Source of the DNA: Sediminitomix flava
GTDB taxonomy: Bacteria; Bacteroidota; Bacteroidia; Cytophagales; Flammeovirgaceae
Direction: 5' to 3'
DNA length: 64,000 bases
Assembly (NCBI RefSeq): GCF_003149185.1
Contig: NZ_QGDO01000001.1
Location: forward strand, 1,054,001 to 1,118,000
Part shown: one piece after another, positions 9,576 through 18,928 of the stretch
Numbering within the stretch: the stretch's first letter is position 1
Layout of the letters: each line of letters begins with the position of its first letter
The notes under the pieces: generated by a model
The model's input: only the letters and a program-made list of their open reading frames with translations
Databases searched by the model: none
What the model was told of the DNA's origin: nothing
Program-made: the position numbers and the translations under genes

Positions 9576-10790
9576 TCAATTTTCGGATATATTCACCAAA
9601 TTTTCAATGACTTTTATACTAAATCTAGTTTTATTATCATCATTCTTATTAGATAATTCGCCATTTACCTCAAACTGTACAGAGGTTTTTCCATTTTTCT
9701 TGGCTTTACTATTGATTTCCCATACTTGCTTGTCTTCAATTTCACTACAAGTCTGATTACTAAAATCTAATAATTTGTTCGCATCAGTTACTTTTATATC
9801 TATGATTTTATAATCTATAGCTGCTACTGATAACTTGTTCAAGCTAATAATATTAGATTCTATCCTTTTAGTAATACGCTCCCACTCATCCATCTGTATC
9901 GAAGTATCTGCACTCCTAACCAAACTTTGAAGCTTATCTCTTAGCACATTTGTCAATCGCTGATGGTTTCTCAATAATCGAATGAAGGGACTGCCTTGAT
10001 CTTTGAGTATTGCATATTTGTAGAGAGCGTCTTGGGTTAAGACATAACTTTCATCTAATGAATTATTGAGAATCGTGAGTACAGAATCAGGTGAAGAAGG
10101 GTGTCTAAGCTGATTATATTGATATTCGAACAGAAAAAGTTTTTTCTTTAATTGAATTGACAATGCCAATAAACGACTCTGGGTTTCGATCAAATTATTG
10201 AGCGCAAATAAAGTCTCAGAACTAGAACTATTCCCTTCATCTATTTGCTGCTCAAACTGCTCACTAAAAATCTGATTTTGGGTCAGTAACTTTTTGTATT
10301 CTTGACTCACTAGATAAAGCTTTTTAAAGACATAATCTGTTTTGTGTTCATGAGCAAACCGAACAATATCTTCATTCTGGTAAACATTCTTGTAAGATGC
10401 TAACTTTGTATTTAGATTTTGCAGTTGGGGAAAATATGGTGTGAGTAAACTCTTTACTTCATTTTGTTCTTCTTCAGCTTGAAGTTCTAACTCTTGAATT
10501 AAACGGTTTAAAGAGTCTTTTTGCTTTTGAAGTTTTTGAATATTCGTAATCGGGATAACAAGTTGAAAGTTAGCTTCTTCATTCAGAAATACTTCCTTAG
10601 GTGATTCGAGATAGATATTTTCTTTCAGATAAGTAATCAATCTTTCTTCTTCAGGAGAAACACTGCTTGTATTCCACCAAAATACAATCCCGATCAGACT
10701 AATGAGAAGTAAGGGAATAAATACAAAGAAAATCCATTGAGGAATTTTCTTTTTCTCAGGTATATCTTGTTCTTGATTTTGCTCTGTCAT
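9576..10790 (-). CDS. Single-pass membrane protein with long periplasmic coiled coil, function unknown
   Basis: This 404-aa protein is not recognised. It has a short Gln/Glu/Lys-rich cytoplasmic N terminus, one transmembrane helix at about residues 21-43, then about 300 residues rich in Leu, Gln, Glu and Lys with heptad-like spacing, consistent with coiled coils. The last ~90 residues are predicted mainly as strands (KVTDANKLLDFSN, TSVQFEVNGELSNK, KTRFSIKVIENL) and may form a small beta domain. The hemF terminator lies immediately before the start codon, with the T tract about 5 nt from the ATG. Scaffold or envelope roles are possible but unsupported. Confidence 0.75.
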   Translation of the reverse strand: MTEQNQEQDIPEKKKIPQWIFFVFIPLLLISLIGIVFWWNTSSVSPEEERLITYLKENIYLESPKEVFLNEEANFQLVIPITNIQKLQKQKDSLNRLIQELELQAEEEQNEVKSLLTPYFPQLQNLNTKLASYKNVYQNEDIVRFAHEHKTDYVFKKLYLVSQEYKKLLTQNQIFSEQFEQQIDEGNSSSSETLFALNNLIETQSRLLALSIQLKKKLFLFEYQYNQLRHPSSPDSVLTILNNSLDESYVLTQDALYKYAILKDQGSPFIRLLRNHQRLTNVLRDKLQSLVRSADTSIQMDEWERITKRIESNIISLNKLSVAAIDYKIIDIKVTDANKLLDFSNQTCSEIEDKQVWEINSKAKKNGKTSVQFEVNGELSNKNDDNKTRFSIKVIENLVNISEN

Positions 10791-10833
10791 AAATAAAAAG
10801 AGGCAGTACCACTAAACTTGGTATTGCCTCTTT
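10791..10833 (-). terminator. hemF terminator abutting the next start codon
   Basis: The stem AAAGAGGCAgTACCA/TGGTAtTGCCTCTTT (10798-10833) is followed on the minus strand by a T-rich tract that runs directly into the ATG of the 404-aa protein gene. Confidence 0.85.
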
Positions 10834-10889
10834 CTAAGTTACAGCCCTTATGAAAAGTAATCAAGATAAGATTCCAACATTCTTATTGA

Positions 10890-11789
10890 TTATTCTAACC
10901 AATCGATCCCTTTTTTGAGTAAATCGAGTGTTTTAGCCTCAGGACTGCCTTCTTCTGCCTGAAAATCATAGACCCAATTAGCCTGCGGAGGTAAACTCAT
11001 CAAAATAGATTCTGTACGTCCATTTGTATCTAAGCCAAACTTAGTTCCTTTGTCCCACACAAGGTTGAACTCAACATATCTTCCTCTTCGAAGCTTTTGC
11101 CATTCTAGCTCACGCTCATCAAATGGAAGTGCTGCGTTTTTGGTCATCAGATGAGGATAAATATCGATAAATGCATTTCCTACATCTTGAACAAACTTGA
11201 AGAGTTCTTCCTTAGACTTCTTCTCTGATTGCTCATTCAGATGATCAAAGAAAATACCTCCAATACCTCTGGTTTCGTTTCTGTGCTTTATAAAGAAATA
11301 ATCGTCCGCCCAGTTTTTAAATTTTGGGTAGTATGATACCTCATGAAGATCACATACATCTTTTAATTTCTGATGGAAGAATTTTGCATCTTCTTTATTG
11401 ATATAATGAGGAGTCAAATCAATTCCGCCACCGAACCAATATGTACCATTACTCATTTCAAAGTATCTCACATTCATGTGGATAATTGGTACCATCGGAT
11501 TTTTAGGATGCATCACAATTGAAACTCCAGAAGCAAAAAAGTCTGCCTTTTCTAATTTTAGTTTTTCTAAAATCTTATCAGGTGTTTCTCCATGAACTGC
11601 TGAGAAATTTACCCCTGCCTTTTCCAATATATTACCTCCATTCAAGACTCTTGTTCTTCCGCCACCTCCGGCCTCTCTTTCCCACAAGTCTTGTTGAAAT
11701 TTAGCTTTCCCGTCTACTTCTTCGATAGCCAAACAGATTCTATCTTGTAAATCCTTGAACCAATCTGCAATAAATTCCTTTGTTAGCAT
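10890..11789 (-). CDS. hemF: Oxygen-dependent coproporphyrinogen III oxidase
   Basis: This 299-aa protein matches the usual HemF length. It converts coproporphyrinogen III to protoporphyrinogen IX by oxidative decarboxylation of two propionates, using O2, in the cytoplasm. Signature segments are visible: GGGIDLTPHY in the centre, FFDHLN, and the C-terminal block LRRGRYVEFNLVWDKGT, FGLDTNGRTESILMSLPP, all diagnostic of HemF rather than radical-SAM HemN. The N-terminal EREAGGGGRTRVL is also typical. The gene lies between the tamB terminator and its own terminator and appears monocistronic. Presence of the O2-dependent enzyme suggests aerobic haem synthesis. Confidence 0.97.
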   Translation of the reverse strand: MLTKEFIADWFKDLQDRICLAIEEVDGKAKFQQDLWEREAGGGGRTRVLNGGNILEKAGVNFSAVHGETPDKILEKLKLEKADFFASGVSIVMHPKNPMVPIIHMNVRYFEMSNGTYWFGGGIDLTPHYINKEDAKFFHQKLKDVCDLHEVSYYPKFKNWADDYFFIKHRNETRGIGGIFFDHLNEQSEKKSKEELFKFVQDVGNAFIDIYPHLMTKNAALPFDERELEWQKLRRGRYVEFNLVWDKGTKFGLDTNGRTESILMSLPPQANWVYDFQAEEGSPEAKTLDLLKKGIDWLE

Positions 11790-11809
11790 CTTTAGGATAA
11801 TGTTATGTC

Positions 11810-11839
11810 AAAAAAACCTTATCAATTAATTGGATAAGG
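11810..11839 (-). terminator. tamB terminator overlapping its stop codon, 20 nt before hemF
   Basis: The stem CCTTATC/GATAAGG (11817-11839) with a 9-nt loop is followed on the minus strand by T7. The hairpin overlaps the last codons of the tamB-like gene. The hemF ATG follows 20 nt later. Confidence 0.75.
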
Positions 11840-14800
11840 CTTGAGTATCTAAATTATTTTCTTTTTGCTTTGAAGCAAGTTGCTGCTTTTGTTTGGCATT
11901 CCTCTTTGCTTCACGAATTGCCTTTCGTTGCATTCGTTTCAAACGTTTGGAAGCTCCTGTATTCTTTCGCTTAAAGAAATCACTAAAACTATTGAAACTC
12001 TTTGTATGCATTATACTGAAGCCTTGAGTCGTCATTGTTTGACCTTGAGTCACATCATTGAAGTTGTTAAAGTTCTGTTTCACATAGACTTTAGCCCTCA
12101 AATTACCTTGTGGAGTTAATTCCATCTCTAAGGTAATGTCACCCAATACACTTGCAGCATCAGCTTTATTATCTTCGTTTACAAAACCACCATCACGAAT
12201 AAGCTTAAGCCTTCCTCCTAAGAAACTATAAGCAAATCTTAATTGCATCTGTTGAAGGTCATCCGAATCAAATCCTCCGAGATTCAAATCAATCTGCATG
12301 TTTTCATCAAGATTGGATAGCAAACTACTCAACTGATTTGATATAAGCTCACTTAGGTTTCCTGCTAGGTTGTCATTTTCAATAGCTTCATTGGACTCCA
12401 ACGGAACAAATTGCTTGAATATCATCAAGTTGACGACCTGAGCATTTAAAGCCGCTTCATCAGAATTGATTTTCTGTTTCATGTAATTTACATACATGTC
12501 CAAATCAACGACTTCTCCAGTTTCAGACAATTGAATTTGTTTTGGATAATCATAGACATCAATATCAAACGAAATAGTTGGTGAAAGCATTTGCCCTGTC
12601 ATCATCAATTTCACTTTCGTTGGATATTTTCTTCTTAGCTCAATTGGTGTTTTCTTATTTCCTTCTTCGTCTTCAGGGAAAAGCTCTGTATTTACCAAGT
12701 TTGCTAGATTGACAACCTGTTCATAAGAGGTTGTGATATCCATTGTAGCCTCATACGGATCCCCTGCCCAAACTATGCTTGAGTTAGGTTCTATATAAAA
12801 CTTCTTAGCCAATACATTGACATTAAGGTCTTTTCCTAAATTCAATGAATAGTTAAAGTTATACACTCCTTCTTGGATATCCACATTACCAAACATCAAA
12901 AAGGCTCCTTTAGTATCCATCTGAATCTGCAACTTCCCTTCTCCTCTACCCTGAATAAGGTCTCCTGTCGCTTTATCAAAAATCAATTCACAATAGGCAT
13001 CTGGTGTAATATCCAAATTCATATTGAGTTTGAATCCCATCTCCTCAGCTGCTTCCTCAACTTGTTCTTCCACTTCTGGATTTATGAAATGAATAAAACT
13101 ATCTGAGATTTCACCAGTATCTTCAATTGGAATGTAAACCTTTGTATTCTTATTTGATCTTGCTGTTATATCAAATTGTAAATCATTGAAAGGCCCTCTA
13201 AAATGTAAATTACCTGTTCCGAAAGCTTGTCCATAGAACAGTTCATTGTCTGTTTCTTGCGTGTTTAGCAACATAAAGTTTCTAAACCTAGCCTTCATAT
13301 CTAAACTCCAGTCGCCATCATTCAGCAATATGCCCCCATCTAAGAAACCGTAGTTATTATAATCATCTGCAACACTAAGGTTTTTGAAGGTAATTCCTTT
13401 ATTACTGAAGTCAATTCTATCATTGAGAACTTTGTAGGTTGTTTTGAGGTAATCAACCGTAAACTCCATTCCATCTAAAATGGCATCTCCTTCAAACCTA
13501 GGTGCATTCGGATTACCCTGTACTTTTATCAGACCTAATGCACTTCCTTTGATATCTGACATGACTCCCTCCATAAAGAATTCTAGCAACTGCAAGTCTG
13601 TATTGGCAAGGACAGCTTCCAAGTCAAACATGTCCGAATCATACTTGTATGGGAATATATTTCCAAAAACAAGCAGAATTTCTTCTTCTAACTTTTCAAT
13701 TGATGCATTAAGGTTTATTGCTTGAGACTTTGAGTCCCATTTTGAATATGCATAAATATCTCCGATATGGACATTCCCGGCATGGGTATCAAAAAGTTTT
13801 ACAGAACCATTCACCAATGGAACTTTAAGCAAGTCCGACACTGATAAATCTACATTCAAGATTCCAGAAAGATCGACATCCACAATCTTTCCGATGGTAG
13901 ATATATCTACATTATGAATACTAAAAACTAATTTATCTGAAGGGTCATTTGATATACCACCCGATAGTTTAATACTCTCATCTTTATGATTTAAGGATAT
14001 ATCTTGAATACTGAATTTTTCATGACTATAAATCACACTATTTGACATGGTTGAATCTTGTACCCATTCACGATCAAATAGTTTAAAATTTAAATCATTA
14101 AAAGCGATATCAATGCTGTCTCTAGAGAAAAGAACTGATGTTCCACTTGAGAAGTAATCATCCCTTACAGCATGATTAAGGTCTGTTGTCACCTTAAACT
14201 CTCGTTCTTTCTTTTCTATATTTAAGGATAAATCTTTCGTTTTACCTCCAAGCAACTCCTGTTTTTCAGACTCCAAGGTAACTTTAAGAGGAAACTCATA
14301 CCCAAATGTTTTTTTCTGCGCATTAACCAACAACTTAGAATTAGAGTAGCTCATATCAAACATGGAAACGCTATCTGCATCTAACCTAAGTGCCAAACGC
14401 ATTTTTTCTTTATCCTCTCTAAAAATACCTTTCAGCTTCGTATTTTTTGAGATATAAATATCTTGATTCCAGAAATCAAGTACTTTATTGATATCATTGA
14501 TTTTACAATCAAACATGGAAAAGAAGTTATGAAGTAGGTCTTTCTTCTTTTCTTCATAAAACGTTTCTACTTGCTCATCATTCGGATAAAGACTCATGAT
14601 GAACTCATCTTTCAAACGATTGATCTGAGTTGAATACTCTCTATATTCAAAATTCCCTTTAAAATTGGCATTAAGAACATCCGATTGAATATCAATTGTT
14701 TTTATTCCATTCTTAGCTCGAGCATCTGATTCTATTGTTACTTCACCTAGATTCAGTTCTGTCGTATCTCTTTTCAGTACTAAACTTGAGAAATACATTT

Positions 14801-16523
14801 TACCTAGATGGGATTCATTCCAATTACCATCCCAGTTAAATTTGAGTTTTGTATCAACTGAAAGTGAATCATCCATCAAATTCAAATCTGCTAAGTTTTG
14901 TGCCGATAAATCTAAGTCAAGAGTGACTGTGGTATCTGCTAAACTTCCTTCAAAAGGCAAATGAACTGAAATGAGGGAATCCGTCAAATTGAAGTCCCCA
15001 GAAATGTAATCTTTGCTAAAAGTAAGATTTGATAAAGTTGCTTGATCGTAGATATACTTGTTGACTTCGAACGCTGAAGCTTTGAGGTCGCCTTGGTAAT
15101 ACATCTTGCTAAGGTCTGTTCCTCTTCCGTTTACAAACAACTCGAGGTTAGCCCTTCCTAATTGCTCTTCTTGTTCAATCAGTTTTCCTAGATCAAACTG
15201 TTCTGTAGTCAACCAACCTTTAAGTATAGCTCCATTCGGTCGGTATGAAAGATCTGGAGATACGCGACCTAATTCAGTATCTAAGTGTCCACTAACAGCA
15301 AAATCGGATAAGAAACCTGCAAATGTCAAATCACCATCTAGTGTTCCGAACTTCTCAAGATAAGGGTGTACGACATTTGGGATAAAAGGCGCTAAATCTT
15401 TTCCTTGCACATTTATTGAAGGAAAAGAGAAAAGCATAAATGAATTTTCAACCTGAGGTAAACCCGAAAGGGTTATTTCACCTTGTATGACCGAGTGTTT
15501 TCCGAACTTTGCTTCTAAATCCGTAAAGTTAAAATCTGAAACCAGCCCTCTAAAATCCCCCGAAAGAATAACCTCCTCTTCGTAAGGAAAATCTTCAGCG
15601 AAAGGCTTTAAATCTTTAAGTGAAATTATAGATCGATCTAAGTGTGCATCAATTTTAACTTGATTGAAAAAGTCTGAGAAGGATTTATAATTTTCATACT
15701 CAAATGAAATGGAATCTCTTAAAACACTTTCCCCAATAGAGGCATACAGTTTATTGAGATGCATAGACTTCTGACAAATCATAAAATCTGTATCAAGTTC
15801 ATTGATACTTAAGCCAGAATTCACTTCTACGGTATTGAGTTTACTCACCGATAAAGCAATTGTATCAGAGGCAATCTTGAAATTGGAAGCACTTCCATTT
15901 AGGTTATCAAAAACTAGATGTCCAGGGTTAAATAAACCCTGTTTCATTTGAGGAGCTCCTTCAAGATGATTTTCGTAATGGCTATTTTTGAGCGTTACTT
16001 TTTCAATAATGAAAGGGATAGCTTGTTTAATTACTGAATCAGGTTCTACAATAACTTCTTCTGTTGGGACTTGCTCTTTCCCAAGCATCCTAAAAACCCA
16101 TTCATTTATGTTGTTTGATTCTTCTCGGTTATTCAATACAACATGTGCAGAATCTAAAGTAACCTCATCGATTAGAATTGATGTTCCACTAAGAAGACTT
16201 CTGAGTTTATAATCAATAATGACTTCACGTACGGAAATCATTTCTCTTTGGTCAGTGGTATCGTAAACATGAATCTGTTTTAGACTCATTTCATCGAACC
16301 AATTGATATTAACTTCCCCGATGGTTGTAGGGTAGCCCGTCTTTTCACTAAGAAATTCGGTAACAAAATTGATCAACTGACCTTGGACGTAGGGAAATTG
16401 GACACCTAAAAGCAAAAATATCCAAACAAAAAGGGTTAAAAAGCTCACCCTAGCCAACCAGACGCCAAATCGAGTATTCGAAAAGACTTGATTAAGAATG
16501 ATATTTTTTAACTTTGCCCCCAA
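11826..16523 (-). CDS. tamB: TamB-like AsmA-family translocation and assembly protein (DUF490)
   Basis: This is a 1565-aa envelope protein. A short N terminus is followed by one transmembrane helix (about 20-42) and then a very long repetitive beta-strand region, as in bridge-like AsmA/TamB lipid-transport proteins. The C-terminal DUF490-type block is recognisable: YDYPKQIQLSETGEV, VNLMIFKQFVPLE, and QLRFAYSFLGGRLKLIRDGG. The tail is Lys/Arg/Gln-rich. TamB proteins span the periplasm and work in outer-membrane biogenesis, probably moving phospholipids. The start used is TTG at 16523; no ATG occurs before the transmembrane helix, so the true start could be another non-ATG codon upstream. It is divergent from tsaD, an arrangement I recall in other Bacteroidota. 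Confidence 0.9.
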   Translation of the reverse strand: MGAKLKNIILNQVFSNTRFGVWLARVSFLTLFVWIFLLLGVQFPYVQGQLINFVTEFLSEKTGYPTTIGEVNINWFDEMSLKQIHVYDTTDQREMISVREVIIDYKLRSLLSGTSILIDEVTLDSAHVVLNNREESNNINEWVFRMLGKEQVPTEEVIVEPDSVIKQAIPFIIEKVTLKNSHYENHLEGAPQMKQGLFNPGHLVFDNLNGSASNFKIASDTIALSVSKLNTVEVNSGLSINELDTDFMICQKSMHLNKLYASIGESVLRDSISFEYENYKSFSDFFNQVKIDAHLDRSIISLKDLKPFAEDFPYEEEVILSGDFRGLVSDFNFTDLEAKFGKHSVIQGEITLSGLPQVENSFMLFSFPSINVQGKDLAPFIPNVVHPYLEKFGTLDGDLTFAGFLSDFAVSGHLDTELGRVSPDLSYRPNGAILKGWLTTEQFDLGKLIEQEEQLGRANLELFVNGRGTDLSKMYYQGDLKASAFEVNKYIYDQATLSNLTFSKDYISGDFNLTDSLISVHLPFEGSLADTTVTLDLDLSAQNLADLNLMDDSLSVDTKLKFNWDGNWNESHLGKMYFSSLVLKRDTTELNLGEVTIESDARAKNGIKTIDIQSDVLNANFKGNFEYREYSTQINRLKDEFIMSLYPNDEQVETFYEEKKKDLLHNFFSMFDCKINDINKVLDFWNQDIYISKNTKLKGIFREDKEKMRLALRLDADSVSMFDMSYSNSKLLVNAQKKTFGYEFPLKVTLESEKQELLGGKTKDLSLNIEKKEREFKVTTDLNHAVRDDYFSSGTSVLFSRDSIDIAFNDLNFKLFDREWVQDSTMSNSVIYSHEKFSIQDISLNHKDESIKLSGGISNDPSDKLVFSIHNVDISTIGKIVDVDLSGILNVDLSVSDLLKVPLVNGSVKLFDTHAGNVHIGDIYAYSKWDSKSQAINLNASIEKLEEEILLVFGNIFPYKYDSDMFDLEAVLANTDLQLLEFFMEGVMSDIKGSALGLIKVQGNPNAPRFEGDAILDGMEFTVDYLKTTYKVLNDRIDFSNKGITFKNLSVADDYNNYGFLDGGILLNDGDWSLDMKARFRNFMLLNTQETDNELFYGQAFGTGNLHFRGPFNDLQFDITARSNKNTKVYIPIEDTGEISDSFIHFINPEVEEQVEEAAEEMGFKLNMNLDITPDAYCELIFDKATGDLIQGRGEGKLQIQMDTKGAFLMFGNVDIQEGVYNFNYSLNLGKDLNVNVLAKKFYIEPNSSIVWAGDPYEATMDITTSYEQVVNLANLVNTELFPEDEEGNKKTPIELRRKYPTKVKLMMTGQMLSPTISFDIDVYDYPKQIQLSETGEVVDLDMYVNYMKQKINSDEAALNAQVVNLMIFKQFVPLESNEAIENDNLAGNLSELISNQLSSLLSNLDENMQIDLNLGGFDSDDLQQMQLRFAYSFLGGRLKLIRDGGFVNEDNKADAASVLGDITLEMELTPQGNLRAKVYVKQNFNNFNDVTQGQTMTTQGFSIMHTKSFNSFSDFFKRKNTGASKRLKRMQRKAIREAKRNAKQKQQLASKQKENNLDTQALSN

Positions 16524-16718
16524 ATTTAGTATCTGCGTTAGTCTCGTGATTTTATTTATTAACTGATCATAGATAAATAGCTGGTAGTGATGCAGTCCGT
16601 CTACGTCTTAATATTTGATAACAGGCGTATCAATATTTTACAAAAATAAAAAAACTCTCAAGAACCTCACCATATTCTGGGAGGTTTATCAAAAGAGATA
16701 TTTTATAAGCGATAAAAA

Positions 16719-17738
16719 ATGAAAAAAACAATAATTCTTGCCATAGAGTCCTCTTGTGATGAAACTTCAGCCTCTGTAATCATCAACGGAAAAATTAAAA
16801 GCAATATTGTTGCTACTCAGGAAGTTCACCACAAATATGGGGGTGTTGTACCCGAGCTGGCTTCTAGGGCTCATCAAAAGAATATTGTTCCTGTGGTAGA
16901 TCAAGCCTTGAAAGAAGCTGAGGTTCAGAAATCAGAACTTTCAGCAATTGCATTCACCAAAGGGCCTGGTTTATTAGGTGCATTGCTTGTAGGAGCTTCA
17001 TTTGCAAAGTCAATGGCTGCTGCACTCAATATTCCCTTGATTGGCGTGAATCATATGCAAGCACATATTTTGGCACATTTTATTGACGAACCTCAGCCTC
17101 AGTTTCCGTTTTTATGTTTGACCGTAAGTGGCGGACACACTCAACTTGTCATGGTTCGTTCTCACTTGGATATGGAAGTGATCGGAGAAACACAAGATGA
17201 TGCTGTAGGTGAAGCTTTTGATAAGACTGCGAAAATTTTAGGATTACCTTATCCGGGTGGTCCACTAATTGATAAGTATGCGCAAAAAGGAAATCCATTG
17301 GCTTTTGAATTTCCAATGGTAAGTACAGAAGGACTCAGCTTTTCATTCAGTGGAATTAAGACTTCATTCTTGTATTTCTTCAGAAAGAAGGTGCAAGAAA
17401 ATCAGAATTTCGTAGATGAAAATATTGAAGATATCTGTGCGAGTGTACAACATACTTTAATCAAGATATTAATGAACAAACTGCGTAAAGCAGCTGCAAA
17501 ACATAAAGTCAAGAATATAGGAATTGCTGGTGGGGTTTCAGCCAATTCTGGATTGAGAAAAGCAGTAAAAGAAGAAGGTGAGAAAAAAGGATGGGATGTA
17601 TTTATCCCTGAATTTGAATACTGTACCGACAATGCTGCAATGATTGCAATTACAGCTCATTATAAATATTTAGCGGGTGAATTTGAATCGCTAAATGTTT
17701 CGCCAAACCCTAGAATGAAATTTTCAGGTACGAGATAA
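16719..17738 (+). CDS. tsaD: tRNA N6-adenosine threonylcarbamoyltransferase
   Basis: This 339-aa protein is the TsaD/Kae1 subunit that transfers threonylcarbamoyl from TC-AMP to A37 of ANN-decoding tRNAs. It works with TsaB and TsaE, which are not in this window. The ASKHA-fold start AIESSCDETS, the metal-binding HMQAH (H112, H116), SGGHTQLV, GEAFDKTAKILGLPYPGGP and the late D in CTDNAAMIA are all conserved. Length is typical. The start ATG is unambiguous. It is divergent from tamB and followed by a hairpin that overlaps the annotated alternative GTG start of the next gene. Confidence 0.98.
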   Translation: MKKTIILAIESSCDETSASVIINGKIKSNIVATQEVHHKYGGVVPELASRAHQKNIVPVVDQALKEAEVQKSELSAIAFTKGPGLLGALLVGASFAKSMAAALNIPLIGVNHMQAHILAHFIDEPQPQFPFLCLTVSGGHTQLVMVRSHLDMEVIGETQDDAVGEAFDKTAKILGLPYPGGPLIDKYAQKGNPLAFEFPMVSTEGLSFSFSGIKTSFLYFFRKKVQENQNFVDENIEDICASVQHTLIKILMNKLRKAAAKHKVKNIGIAGGVSANSGLRKAVKEEGEKKGWDVFIPEFEYCTDNAAMIAITAHYKYLAGEFESLNVSPNPRMKFSGTR

Positions 17739-17759
17739 ACAATAAAACTTCAAGAAGTT

Positions 17760-17787
17760 AGGTAGAGATTCAAAAGTGTCTCTACCT
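17760..17787 (+). terminator. Probable tsaD terminator hairpin
   Basis: A perfect 9-bp inverted repeat AGGTAGAGA/TCTCTACCT has a 10-nt loop. The tail is only partly T-rich. It ends 12 bp before the preferred ATG of the MscS gene. Confidence 0.6.
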
Positions 17788-17799
17788 CATGTATTTATT

Positions 17800-18654
17800 A
17801 TGGAATTCCTACACGACTTGGTGAATCAGCACAATATTGTCCTTGTGTTGATCATCGTTGGAATATCAGTTGCGCTATTTCTTCTCAACAATCGAATAAA
17901 AGCTCAAATTGAAAAGTCTGGAAAAAAGTTAAAGTTAGAGCGTACACACCTCAACTTCTTAAAGAACGCTTCTTCATTTTTCCTCTTATTAACCATTATC
18001 ATTTTAGCACTATCTGTTTTTCCTAGTTCAAAAAAATACGGGAATACATTATTTGCCAGTGCCGGGGTTATTGCTGCTGTATTGAGTTTTTCAGCTCAGC
18101 ATGCTTTCGCAAATATTATCAGTGGAATCTTCATTGTCATCTTTCGACCTTTCAGAGTTGGAGATGTCATAGAGATCGGAGGTTATGATGTAATGGGTGA
18201 AGTTCAAGATATTACTCTCAGACATACAATCATTAAAGATTATTACAACAAGAGGGTTATCATTCCAAATCAAACCATTTCTACTGACCGAATTGTAAAC
18301 TCAGACATCGACGATCATGCTATCTGTAGATATTTGGAGTTTCCTTTCCCACAAGATGTAGACTATGACCATGCCTCAGACATCATTAGAGAAATTGGAG
18401 CGAAACATCCACTCTCTATGGATTATCGAACTGAAGAACATCTCAAAGAAGGTAGGCCATATATCAAAATTCGTATTGTCAGAATTGAAAAACACGCCAT
18501 AGTTCTCAGAGCTTATCTTTGGGCTGAAACATCTGATAAATCTTTTGTACTCAAATGCGATGTATTAGAAGAATGTTTGAGACGTTTCCAGAAAGAAGGT
18601 ATCAGAATTGCATTGTTAGATGATCAACGTGAAGAAAAAAGACTGAATTATTAA
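17800..18654 (+). CDS. Small-conductance mechanosensitive channel, MscS family
   Basis: This 284-aa protein has three transmembrane helices (about residues 12-29, 55-75, 82-110). The pore-lining TM3 and beta-domain junction is clear: FSAQHAFANIISGIF, FRPFRVGDVIEI, then VQDITLRHTIIKD and IIPNQ, all typical of MscS. The C-terminal alpha/beta region is complete. Such channels open on membrane tension and release solutes during osmotic downshock. The start chosen is ATG at 17800. An in-frame GTG at 17776 would add eight residues but lies inside the tsaD terminator hairpin, so it is unlikely. It is the only gene of its unit. Confidence 0.92.
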   Translation: MEFLHDLVNQHNIVLVLIIVGISVALFLLNNRIKAQIEKSGKKLKLERTHLNFLKNASSFFLLLTIIILALSVFPSSKKYGNTLFASAGVIAAVLSFSAQHAFANIISGIFIVIFRPFRVGDVIEIGGYDVMGEVQDITLRHTIIKDYYNKRVIIPNQTISTDRIVNSDIDDHAICRYLEFPFPQDVDYDHASDIIREIGAKHPLSMDYRTEEHLKEGRPYIKIRIVRIEKHAIVLRAYLWAETSDKSFVLKCDVLEECLRRFQKEGIRIALLDDQREEKRLNY

Positions 18655-18660
18655 TCAGTA

Positions 18661-18862
18661 AGTACTAGGACAAAAGAAAACGAGTGTAACTATCCTTAGA
18701 GTTTGCGAAGCTATCTAAGGTTTGATTGATGAGAGTAAGAGTCTTCAGACTCGAAAAAACTACTAAAATGTCGAGTCTGAAGACTCTGGTGTCCATTTAT
18801 GAGTTCTTAGAGCAACTCTAAGAACAGTAAAGTTTTATCCCGAAAACATTTGTCCTAGCACT
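18661..18862. mobile_element. MITE/REP-like palindromic element, about 200 bp, noncoding
   Basis: The interval is bounded by near-perfect terminal inverted repeats, AGTACTAGGACAAA on the left and TTTGTCCTAGCACT on the right (one mismatch in 14). Inside are three nested hairpins: CCTTAGA/TCTAAGG (18694-18720), a perfect 17-bp pair AGAGTCTTCAGACTCGA and its complement (18738-18754 and 18771-18787), and a perfect 10-bp pair GTTCTTAGAG/CTCTAAGAAC (18803-18825). Each 17-bp arm is itself palindromic (GAGTCT-TC-AGACTC). There is no open frame. No target-site duplication is obvious. This looks like a non-autonomous element mobilised in trans, or a BIME-type REP cluster. Confidence 0.65.
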
Positions 18863-18878
18863 TCACAAAGTATACAAG

Positions 18879-18908
18879 AAAAGCTAGCCCATTTTTGAGC
18901 TAGCTTTA
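18879..18908. terminator. Terminator between MscS/MITE interval and T9SS-tail gene
   Basis: A perfect stem AAAGCTAGC/GCTAGCTTT has a 10-nt loop. T-rich sequence on either side allows use by the minus-strand gene pair and possibly by the MscS transcript. Confidence 0.75.
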
Positions 18909-18928
18909 TTTTGTTGAACATAAAAGAG

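Noticed and set aside
17776-17802. GTG start for the MscS gene, eight codons upstream
   Set aside because: It sits in the right arm region of the tsaD terminator hairpin; ATG at 17800 gives a normal N terminus.
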